Source of the DNA: Methanobacteriota archaeon
GTDB lineage: Archaea > Hydrothermarchaeota > Hydrothermarchaeia > Hydrothermarchaeales > SZUA-236
Direction of reading: 5' to 3'
Length of the DNA: 7,319 nt
Assembly (NCBI GenBank): GCA_003695745.1
Contig: RFHW01000160.1
Location: 1-7,319 of the forward strand
Shown piece by piece: positions 1 through 5,950 of this stretch (positions within the stretch are counted from its first letter, which is position 1; every line of letters starts with the position of its first letter). Under the pieces are notes generated by a model that was not told the DNA's origin, searched no databases, and worked only from the letters and a program-made list of their open reading frames with translations. The position numbers were made by a program, and so were the translations under genes.

Positions 1-2049
1 CTCGTCAAAGAATATGATGCAGGGCGCTGCCTGACGGGCCTTTTTGAATATCTCCCGCACCGCTTTTTCGCTCTCGCCAACCCATTTGCTCATGACCTCC
101 GGGCCTTTTATGGAGATGAAGTTGGCCTCAGACTCGTTGGCGGCTGCCTTTGCAAGGAGGGTCTTCCCTGTGCCAGGCGGTCCGTAGAGGAGCACGCCCT
201 TCGGGGGTTTGATGCCCATGGCCTCAAAGGATTTGGGGTATTTTATGGGCCATTCAACCGCCTCTTTAAGGGTCTGTTTCACCTCCAGAAGCCCGCCCAC
301 ATCGCTCCATGTGATGTCCGGGACCTCCACAAAGACCTCGCGCAGAGCAGAGGGCTCAACGGTCTTCAAAGCCTCAAGAAAGTCCTTTCTCGTCACCTCA
401 AGCCTCTCAAGTATCTCAGGGGGTATGGACTCTTCCTCAAGATTGATATCGGGCAGGATCCTTCGAAGGGCGTTCATGGCCGCCTCCTTCACAAGGGCCT
501 CTATATCGGCGCCAACGAAGCCGTGGGTGACCTCGGCAAGCTCGTTCAGAAAGTGGTCCAGCAGGATCCTTGTTACCTCATTCCGATCCTCCTCTGAAAG
601 CCCGTCTATTATCTTACTTGCATCCTTCTCCTTCTTCTTCCCGGAGAGCGCCTCGATTATCTTGGCCCTCTTGGAGACCTCCCTCTGCAGCTTCTCAGAG
701 AGCCTGGCTGTCTCCTCCAGTATCTCTTCTGATTCAAGGGCGCCATCCTCCTCTGTATGGGAGCGGCTGCCGCCGAGGAGCCTGTTCATCTCCATACCCT
801 CGTTCTTTGGCAGCCATTCCAAGGCTGCCATAACCTCCTCCCTGCTCTTTCCGTTCTTTATAAGGTCCTCTATCCCCTGCAGGCGGTCCAGCCGTATACG
901 GGCCTCCCTGTTCATCTCACGAAGCCTGTCCCGGACCACCTTCAGATCCGGATCAGGGGCGATGGGCATGCCACGTGTATGCACCTGAAGGATCTCCTTA
1001 CGGCCGTTCTTGTCAGGCACGCCGATGACGATCTCACGGTCGAACCTGCCCGGCCTTCGAAGGGCAGGGTCAAGGGCGTTGGGCCTGTTCGTAGCCCCTA
1101 TGACGATGATCTTGCCCCGTGTCTTCAAGCCGTCCATAAGCGCCAGAAGCTGCGCAACAACCCGGCGCTCCACCTCGCCCGTCACCTCCTCCCGCTTGGG
1201 GGCGATGGCATCTATCTCGTCGATGAAGAGGATGGAAGGCGCGTTCTCCTCGGCCTCCTGGAACATCTTGCGCAGGTTCTCCTCAGACTCGCCATAGAAC
1301 TTGCTCATGATCTCAGGCCCGTTGAGGCTGATGAAATAGGCGTTGGTCTCGTTGGCCACGGCCTTGGCAATGAGGGTCTTCCCTGTCCCGGGCGGGCCGT
1401 GGAGAAGCACGCCCTTGGGAGGCTCGATGCCAAGCTTTTCAAAGAGCTCAGGGTGTTTGAGGGGCAGCTCGATCATCTCCCGGATCCGGGATATCTCCTC
1501 CTTCAAACCGCCGATGTCCTCGTAGGTGACGCTCGGTATGAGATGCTTCTCCATCTCGCTTGGCTTTTCCTTGACCACCACATGGGTGTTGGAGGTGATC
1601 TGCACGATCCCGCCTGGATTGGTCTGCTCCACATAGAAGGGGAGGGTGGTGCCCAGGATCCCGACGATGATCTTGTCGCCCTTCACAATAGGCCTGCCAA
1701 GGAGCCTTCTATTGATGAAATCGCCGAACCCTGCTGAGAACCTGATGGGCTGGGCAGGGGAGATGACCGCTTTTTTTGCCTCATGCACCGTGGCATTGCG
1801 GATGATCACCCTGTCGCCGAGGGAGACCATGGCGTTCTGCCTTATGATGCCGTCCATCCGCACGATGCCGAGGCCCTCGTCCTCTGCATAGGCCCGCCAC
1901 ACAATGGCTCCGGTGGACTTCTTGCCCACCACCTCCACGAAGTCGCCTGCAGCGATCTTCAGCTTGTTGCGTGTTGCCGTGTCAAGCCTCACGACACCTC
2001 TGCCCACGTCGTTCTTCAAGGCCTCTGTAACCTTCAGCTCCACTTCCAT
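1..2049 (-). CDS. cdc48: CDC48/VAT-family AAA+ ATPase with a long D1 insert (3' end cut by window edge)
   Basis: Double-ring AAA+ unfoldase of the CDC48/VAT/p97 family, which uses ATP to thread proteins through a hexameric pore in the cytosol. I translated 683 residues from ATG 2049. The C-terminal part of D2 lies beyond the left edge. Seen: N-domain (about 1-165, double-psi barrel start with [10 protein letters not shown]), D1 Walker A GPPGTGKT at 218-225, aromatic pore loop KFYGES near 250-255, Walker B ILFIDE at 273-278, sensor ATNRPN at 319-324 and arginine-finger region RRPGRFDRE at 331-339. D2 has Walker A GPPGTGKT at 623-630, pore loop KWVGES, and ends at Walker B IIFFDE (678-683). Residues about 370-501 are an extra, charged helical segment absent from the upstream paralogue. 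The start is supported by AAAGGT five to six bases upstream. It follows that paralogue by 35 bases, so cotranscription is likely. Family call is certain; a disaggregase role is only inference. Confidence 0.96.
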   Translation of the reverse strand, partial: MEVELKVTEALKNDVGRGVVRLDTATRNKLKIAAGDFVEVVGKKSTGAIVWRAYAEDEGLGIVRMDGIIRQNAMVSLGDRVIIRNATVHEAKKAVISPAQPIRFSAGFGDFINRRLLGRPIVKGDKIIVGILGTTLPFYVEQTNPGGIVQITSNTHVVVKEKPSEMEKHLIPSVTYEDIGGLKEEISRIREMIELPLKHPELFEKLGIEPPKGVLLHGPPGTGKTLIAKAVANETNAYFISLNGPEIMSKFYGESEENLRKMFQEAEENAPSILFIDEIDAIAPKREEVTGEVERRVVAQLLALMDGLKTRGKIIVIGATNRPNALDPALRRPGRFDREIVIGVPDKNGRKEILQVHTRGMPIAPDPDLKVVRDRLREMNREARIRLDRLQGIEDLIKNGKSREEVMAALEWLPKNEGMEMNRLLGGSRSHTEEDGALESEEILEETARLSEKLQREVSKRAKIIEALSGKKKEKDASKIIDGLSEEDRNEVTRILLDHFLNELAEVTHGFVGADIEALVKEAAMNALRRILPDINLEEESIPPEILERLEVTRKDFLEALKTVEPSALREVFVEVPDITWSDVGGLLEVKQTLKEAVEWPIKYPKSFEAMGIKPPKGVLLYGPPGTGKTLLAKAAANESEANFISIKGPEVMSKWVGESEKAVREIFKKARQAAPCIIFFDE
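547..942 (-). other. Helical, coiled-coil-like insert in the D1 small domain of the distal CDC48
   Basis: This stretch encodes residues about 370-501 of the distal CDC48. In the paralogue next door, VDL is followed at once by EEIAESTHG. Here PDL and NELAEVTHG are separated by about 132 residues. The insert is rich in Glu, Lys and Arg, with a first helix-like part at about 370-398, a short one at 402-413, a glycine/serine linker at about 417-436 and a longer amphipathic part at 437-468. In the last, hydrophobic residues recur in heptad fashion (I443, L450, V458, I465 and T447, L454, A462, L468). It is in frame, with the same GC-rich codon style as the rest of the gene, so it is a real domain and not a frameshift or mobile element. 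From memory, long CDC48 homologues of Thermococcales carry extra sequence at about the same place. Confidence 0.85.
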
Positions 2050-2090
2050 AGTAACCTTTTTCAGCCCTCACGATAAAAACTTTACTATGG
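2046..2090. repeat. Perfect 9-bp inverted repeat spanning the cdc48-cdc48 junction
   Basis: CCATAGTAA (2046-2054) and TTACTATGG (2082-2090) are exact reverse complements separated by 27 bases. On the minus-strand transcript one arm contains the stop codon of the upstream cdc48 (2085-2087) and the other contains the start codon of the downstream cdc48 (2047-2049). The ribosome binding site AAAGGT (2059-2054) lies almost wholly in the loop. A hairpin here could couple translation of the two genes; alternatively it is a DNA-level operator. Both roles are inference. Confidence 0.6.
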
Positions 2091-4232
2091 CCTTGGGGAG
2101 AGCTTTTCACGGGAGACCTTTATCTTCTCAAGGGCCTCTTTGAAGTGCTTTTTCTTAAGCATCACCTTCTCAAGGTCCTTTTCCTTCTTCTCCACATACT
2201 CCCGTATGGCAAAGCCGGTGGCCTCCTTTATGACGGCGCTGATATCGGCGCCGCTGAAGCCTTCCGTCTCCTTCACGAGCTCTGCCACAGAGACATCCTT
2301 GTGGAGTGGCTTGCCCCTGAGATGTATCTTGAAGATGGACTCCCTCGCCTTTTCATCGGGCAGCGGCACCTCGATGATCTTGTCAAACCGCCCTGGCCTG
2401 AGAAGCGCCGGGTCTATGATGTCAGGCCGGTTTGTGGCTGCGATGACCACCACGTTGTTAAGCTCCTCCAGCCCGTCAAGCTCGGTGAGTATCTGGCTCA
2501 CCACACGCTCCGTCACATGGGAGTCTGCGCCGAGGCCCCTTGCAGGCACAACGGCATCTATCTCGTCAAGGAACACCACTGAAGGAGAGGCCTGCCGCGC
2601 CTTGCGGAAGGTCTCGCGCACCGCCTTTTCGCTCTCGCCCACCCATTTGCTCAGGAACTCAGGGCCTTTGATGGAGATGAAGTTGGCCTCTGACTCGTTT
2701 GCCACCGCCTTTGCGAGCATGGTCTTGCCTGTCCCCGGAGGCCCGTGGAGGAGGATGCCTTTCGGGCTCTCGGCCTTGAGCTTCTCAAAGACATCGGGGT
2801 ATTTGAGCGGCCACTCGATGCTCTCCTGAAGCTCTCTTTTTACCTCTTCAAGCCCGCCTATGTCGTCCCAGCTCACATCAGGCACCTCCACAAAGACCTC
2901 GCGCAGCGCCGAGGGCTCTACCTCTCTGTGAGCCTCCATGAAGTCCTTTCTGGTGACCACGATCTTCTCCAGCACCTCGGCTGGGATGCTTGTCACATCA
3001 AGGTCCATCTCCGGGAGCACCCTGCGAAGGGCCTTCATGGCCGCCTCCTTCACAAGCGACTCGAGGTCTGCGCCCACATAGCCGTGCGTTGACTCAGCTA
3101 TCTCCTCGAGGTCCACGTCCTCGGCCAGGGGCACGCCGCGCGTGTGGATCTGCAGGATCTCCAGCCTGCCCTTCTTGTCAGGGATGCCTATCTCTATCTC
3201 ACGGTCGAAGCGCCCGCCTCTTCGCAGCGCCGGGTCGATGGCGTTCGGCCTGTTCGTCGCGCCTATGACCACCACACTGCCCCGCTCTTTGAGGCCGTCC
3301 ATCAGGGAGAGGAGCTGCGCCACGATCCTGCGCTCCACCTCGCCTGTGGCCTCCTCGCGCTTGGGGGCGATGGCATCTATCTCGTCGATGAATATGATGC
3401 TTGGCGCGTTCTCCTCGGCCTCCTGGAAGACCTTGCGCAGGTTCTCCTCAGACTCTCCATAGAACTTGCTCACTATCTCAGGGCCGCTGATGCTGTAGAA
3501 GCTTGACTCGGTCTCGCTTGCCACCGCCTTTGCAAGGAGGGTCTTCCCTGTGCCCGGCGGGCCATGGAGGAGAACACCTTTAGGCGCCTCCACACCGAGC
3601 CGCTCGAAGAGCTCAGGGTGCTTCATTGGGAGCTCTATCATCTCCCGCACCTTCTGGATCTCGTTGGAGAGCCCGCCTATGTCCTCATAGGCCACCTTCG
3701 GTATCTTTGACTCGATGACCTCCTCAGGCTTCTCAGAGAGCTCAAGCTTGGTCTGGGGGTAGACGATGACAGCATCGGCCCGCGGCTTGATATTGGTGAC
3801 TATGAGCTCGTATTTGCGGCCCATCTGCCTTAGCTCGATGGAGTCGCCCTGCACAAAGACCCTGTTCATAAGGAGGTTGTGCTTGAGGTACTCCTCTGCC
3901 CCCTCGCCGAATCCAAGGGGCTGGGTGGGGGCAAGCCTGAGCTTCTCGGCCGGCTTGGCCTCGATCTTCCGGACCTTGACCTTGTCGTCGATGCCTGCGC
4001 CTGCGTTCTTCCTGATGGTGGAGTCTATCCTGATGAGCTCGCCGCCGGCGTCCTCAGGGAGGCCGCGCCAGAGCACGGCGGCGGTCCTTTTCTTGCCTGT
4101 TATCTCCACCACATCTCCTGTGGAAAGGCCCATGCTGTAGGCTACCTCAGGGTCGATCCTTGCAACACCTCTGCCCACGTCGCCTGACCGGGCCTCCGCT
4201 ACTTTCAATTCCTTTGTTCCTTCCATAATCAT
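2085..4232 (-). CDS. cdc48: CDC48/VAT-family AAA+ ATPase (canonical, 715 aa)
   Basis: Archaeal homologue of p97/VAT: a hexameric ATP-driven protein unfoldase of the cytosol, expected to feed the 20S proteasome or remodel complexes. Domains: N-domain about 1-175; D1 with Walker A GPPGTGKT 224-231, pore loop KFYGES 256-261, Walker B IIFIDE 279-284, sensor ATNRPN 325-330 and RRGGRFDRE 337-345; D2 with Walker A GPPGTGKT 497-504, pore loop KWVGES, Walker B VVFLDE 552-557 and LRPGRFDK 611-618. Length is close to the usual 730-750. The protein ends in SPRP, without an obvious hydrophobic-Tyr-X proteasome-docking tail. It starts 9 bases after the hsp20 stop. AAAAGGA overlaps that stop and lies 4 bases before ATG 4232, or 10 before ATG 4226, so either start is possible. 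The N-domain differs much from that of the downstream paralogue, which suggests different adaptors or substrates. Confidence 0.97.
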   Translation of the reverse strand: MIMEGTKELKVAEARSGDVGRGVARIDPEVAYSMGLSTGDVVEITGKKRTAAVLWRGLPEDAGGELIRIDSTIRKNAGAGIDDKVKVRKIEAKPAEKLRLAPTQPLGFGEGAEEYLKHNLLMNRVFVQGDSIELRQMGRKYELIVTNIKPRADAVIVYPQTKLELSEKPEEVIESKIPKVAYEDIGGLSNEIQKVREMIELPMKHPELFERLGVEAPKGVLLHGPPGTGKTLLAKAVASETESSFYSISGPEIVSKFYGESEENLRKVFQEAEENAPSIIFIDEIDAIAPKREEATGEVERRIVAQLLSLMDGLKERGSVVVIGATNRPNAIDPALRRGGRFDREIEIGIPDKKGRLEILQIHTRGVPLAEDVDLEEIAESTHGYVGADLESLVKEAAMKALRRVLPEMDLDVTSIPAEVLEKIVVTRKDFMEAHREVEPSALREVFVEVPDVSWDDIGGLEEVKRELQESIEWPLKYPDVFEKLKAESPKGILLHGPPGTGKTMLAKAVANESEANFISIKGPEFLSKWVGESEKAVRETFRKARQASPSVVFLDEIDAVVPARGLGADSHVTERVVSQILTELDGLEELNNVVVIAATNRPDIIDPALLRPGRFDKIIEVPLPDEKARESIFKIHLRGKPLHKDVSVAELVKETEGFSGADISAVIKEATGFAIREYVEKKEKDLEKVMLKKKHFKEALEKIKVSREKLSPRP

Positions 4233-4241
4233 GCATTCCTT

Positions 4242-4745
4242 TTACTCTACCTCTATCCTTCTCCCTTCCTTGAGCGGCTCCTTCAGCCGGGCCTTGATCT
4301 CCAGGACGCCGTTGTTATAGGTTGCCTTGGCGCTCTCAGGGTCTATCTCCATTTCAAGGGGGATCCTCTGATGGTATCTCCTTGTCTCTGTCTCTGCCTT
4401 CACCTCTATTGTCTCCTCTGTGGCGTCTATGGCTATGTCTTTCTTTTCAACGCCCGGCATCTCCAGGGTGACGATGGCCTCGTTCCTGTCTTTGTCGATG
4501 ATCACGTCGTAGAAGGGCTCTCTTGTGTCTGTTGTGAGCTCTCCTGTGGGGTACGTCCGTATGTTGCCGAAGTGGCTGACCTTCGGTATCCCTTCAGGGC
4601 CGACGTGGACGGAGACGCCGTAATAGAAGGGGCCTTCTGTCTCTTTGTACTCTCCTCTTCTAAGCCTTTCAAAGAGGCTTTCGAAGACGTTATCCAGCTC
4701 CTCGAACTCCCTGAAGAAGTCGTCAAAGTGATTGATCCGTCTCAT
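4242..4745 (-). CDS. hsp20: Small heat shock protein, Hsp20/alpha-crystallin family (167 aa)
   Basis: ATP-independent holdase that binds unfolding proteins in the cytosol and passes them to ATP-driven chaperones; members form large oligomers. The N-terminal arm (1-35) is rich in Phe and charged residues (DDFFREFEELDNVFESLF). A GPFYYGVSVHVGP segment (38-50) is a form I associate with archaeal Hsp20s. The alpha-crystallin domain runs about 78-155, with LEMPGVEKKDI at 94-104 and the hallmark ATYNNGVLEI at 141-150. The tail has an I-X-V motif (I164-V166) for oligomer docking. I chose ATG 4745 because a perfect Shine-Dalgarno GGAGGTGA ends 7 bases upstream. An in-frame ATG at 4799 would translate through that site and probably lies near or before the transcript start. 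First gene of a probable hsp20-cdc48-cdc48 heat-shock operon. Confidence 0.96.
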   Translation of the reverse strand: MRRINHFDDFFREFEELDNVFESLFERLRRGEYKETEGPFYYGVSVHVGPEGIPKVSHFGNIRTYPTGELTTDTREPFYDVIIDKDRNEAIVTLEMPGVEKKDIAIDATEETIEVKAETETRRYHQRIPLEMEIDPESAKATYNNGVLEIKARLKEPLKEGRRIEVE

Positions 4746-4752
4746 CCTATGT

Positions 4753-4760
4753 TCACCTCC
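4753..4760 (-). promoter_or_regulatory. Strong Shine-Dalgarno site of hsp20
   Basis: GGAGGTGA on the minus strand, fully complementary to the archaeal 16S rRNA 3' tail, 7 bases before ATG 4745. It fixes the hsp20 start and implies high expression. Confidence 0.9.
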
Positions 4761-4765
4761 TTTTA

Positions 4766-4802
4766 ATAACTTTTTGTTACTATAACTCTCTCTAAACATA
4801 AC
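4766..4802 (-). promoter_or_regulatory. Candidate heat-shock operator: GTTAT/TAAC half-site cluster in the hsp20 leader
   Basis: On the minus strand GTTAT occurs three times, at 4802-4798, 4786-4782 and 4770-4766, each exactly 16 bases from the next. An opposite-facing half-site makes two nested palindromes: GTTA-N3-TAAC (4786-4776) and TAAC-N5-GTTA (4779-4767). The second resembles the CTAAC-N5-GTTAG site described for the Archaeoglobus fulgidus regulator HSR1, but lacks the outer C/G pair. The cluster lies between the TATA-like box and the ribosome binding site, across the expected transcript start, where a repressor would act. Protein binding is inference. Confidence 0.5.
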
Positions 4803-4807
4803 AAACT

Positions 4808-4841
4808 AAAAAAATATTATAATGCCCCCGCGGAAAAACAC
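4808..4841 (-). terminator. Possible U-rich terminator after the glycosyltransferase gene
   Basis: Just after the stop codon (4842-4844) the minus strand has a run of five T (4838-4834) and then seven T (4814-4808). Archaeal RNA polymerase terminates on such tracts. They overlap the hsp20 promoter, so termination there is only a guess. Confidence 0.3.
4815..4822 (-). promoter_or_regulatory. TATA-like box for the hsp20-cdc48-cdc48 operon
   Basis: Minus-strand TTATAATA, followed by a run of seven T, lies in the only AT-rich region upstream of hsp20. Archaeal spacing of about 25 bases predicts a transcript start near 4793, on a purine, giving a leader of about 48 bases. The preceding bases (GGGGGCAT) are not a clear BRE. 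Confidence 0.6.
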
Positions 4842-5876
4842 CTAAACAAGGGAGGCATACAGGGAATCCAGCTCCTCACCCATCCTCTCAAGAGGATAAT
4901 TCTCAGCAACAAAATCCCTGGAGGCCCGCCCCATAACTGAGAGACGCCCGTCCTCTGCAGCAACCCGGACCTTCTCTGCAAGAGAAAGAGGCGACTCAGG
5001 ATCAGCGAGAAAACCGTTCCAACCATCCCTGATAATCTCTCTCGCTCCCGGAGAGGAGGCAGCGACAACAGGCGTGCCGCAGGCCATGGCCTCTATCATG
5101 GAAAAACCAAGGGTCTCAGACACAGAGGCATTGACATAGAGGTCCGCAGCACTGTAAAAACCAGGCAGCATGTGATTCTCCACAGCCCCATGAAAGACCG
5201 CCCTGCCATCAAGGCCCTGCGAAAGCCTCTGAAGACCCCTACGCCCCCGCCCGTTTCCACCCACCAAAAGGAGCTTGAACCTCTCATCAAGCATCTCCAT
5301 TGCCCTGAGCAGGACATCAACCCGCTTATCCTTCCTGAACTGCCCCACATACAGCAAAAGCACATCATCCTCGTCAAAACCCATATCCACCTTCGTGGCA
5401 GCAGCCTCCCTGAATATGCCGAGATCTATGCCATAGGGTATGACACAGAGATCCTTAAAACCACGGGCCCTCAGCATTCTCCTCACCTCACGGCCAGGGA
5501 CAACCACCACATCGCAGCTGTTGTAAAAGACCTTCATAAGCCTCCAGCCAAGGGCAAGGACAGCCCTCTTCTCAAAACCACCTCCAAAATAAAGCCTCAC
5601 CTCAGGGAGAGAGTGAAAATGCCCAACCACCGGTATCTCACGGGCCCTCCCATAGAGCACACCCACATTCCCAAGAGGACCGGGCGTATGCACATGGATC
5701 AGGTCAGGGTTGAAACGCTGAAGATGAGAGAGAAAAGAATTGATCTTATAATATCTCCTGGAGTGGATAAGCCTAACATCATGGCCAAGGTCAGAGAGGA
5801 CCTTTATGGAATTCCTGATGGCCTGCTCAGTCCCACCTATGGCATCGTAGGTGTCGGTGAGCATGGCCACCTTCAC
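4842..5876 (-). CDS. Glycosyltransferase family 4 (GT-B fold), 344 aa
   Basis: Retaining GT-B glycosyltransferase that moves a sugar from a nucleotide-sugar donor to an unknown acceptor (lipid, glycan or compatible solute). Seen, numbering from the 5876 start: N-terminal Rossmann strand and glycine loop KVAMLTDTYDAIGG (2-15), DLIHVHTPGPLG (58-69), VIPYGIDL at the domain junction (145-152), VGQFRKDKRVDVLL (177-190) with the phosphate-binding Arg/Lys region, and the EX7E motif (E254, E262) in SETLGFSMIEAMACGTPVVA. No signal peptide or membrane segment is evident. I prefer GTG 5876 because GGGAGGGA lies 6 bases upstream and the family starts with MKVAMLTD-like sequence; an in-frame GTG at 5894 adds six residues. 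Its codons end in T more often (GTT, CTT, TTT, GGT) than those of the chaperone genes, which suggests lower expression or a separate origin. It is an odd member of this proteostasis cluster. Substrate unknown. Confidence 0.93.
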   Translation of the reverse strand: MKVAMLTDTYDAIGGTEQAIRNSIKVLSDLGHDVRLIHSRRYYKINSFLSHLQRFNPDLIHVHTPGPLGNVGVLYGRAREIPVVGHFHSLPEVRLYFGGGFEKRAVLALGWRLMKVFYNSCDVVVVPGREVRRMLRARGFKDLCVIPYGIDLGIFREAAATKVDMGFDEDDVLLLYVGQFRKDKRVDVLLRAMEMLDERFKLLLVGGNGRGRRGLQRLSQGLDGRAVFHGAVENHMLPGFYSAADLYVNASVSETLGFSMIEAMACGTPVVAASSPGAREIIRDGWNGFLADPESPLSLAEKVRVAAEDGRLSVMGRASRDFVAENYPLERMGEELDSLYASLV

Positions 5877-5910
5877 AGAGAATCCCTCCCTCACAACAGG
5901 GAACAGGAAG

Positions 5911-5920
5911 AATATAAAAA
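5911..5920 (-). promoter_or_regulatory. Possible TATA box of the glycosyltransferase gene
   Basis: Minus-strand TTTTTATATT. A transcript start about 25 bases downstream would fall near 5890, just at the Shine-Dalgarno site of GTG 5876 and 3' of the codon at 5894. This would favour the shorter start. The same T-rich tract may instead be the thermosome terminator. Confidence 0.4.
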
Positions 5921-5950
5921 AGATAAAAGCAGAAGCGGAGGCTTGGAGCC
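5916..5950 (-). terminator. Possible terminator of the thermosome gene
   Basis: Directly after the stop codon the transcript can form a small 4-bp hairpin (GGCT-CCA-AGCC, 5950-5940), followed by TTTTATCTTTTTT (5928-5916). This fits archaeal U-tract termination; the hairpin itself is weak. Confidence 0.4.

Noticed and set aside
757..1737. Open frame of 326 codons on the plus strand
   Set aside because: It lies wholly antisense to the distal cdc48, whose protein has clear AAA+ motifs. GC-rich biased codons leave the opposite strand free of stops, and its translation shows no recognisable domain.
2140..2829. Serine-rich plus-strand open frame of 229 codons, with similar ones at 209-988 and 3142-3462
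   Set aside because: These mirror the conserved AAA+ sequences on the minus strand, and resemble each other only because the paralogues do.
3193..3225. RRGGRFDRE in D1 of the canonical CDC48 where RRPGRFDRE is usual
   Set aside because: The changed residue is a variable one (Phe in p97); both arginines of the finger region are kept, so loss of activity is not implied.
4242..4799. Longer hsp20 reading frame starting at ATG 4799
   Set aside because: It would encode the perfect Shine-Dalgarno site as protein and add 18 residues not typical of Hsp20; ATG 4745 is correctly spaced from that site.
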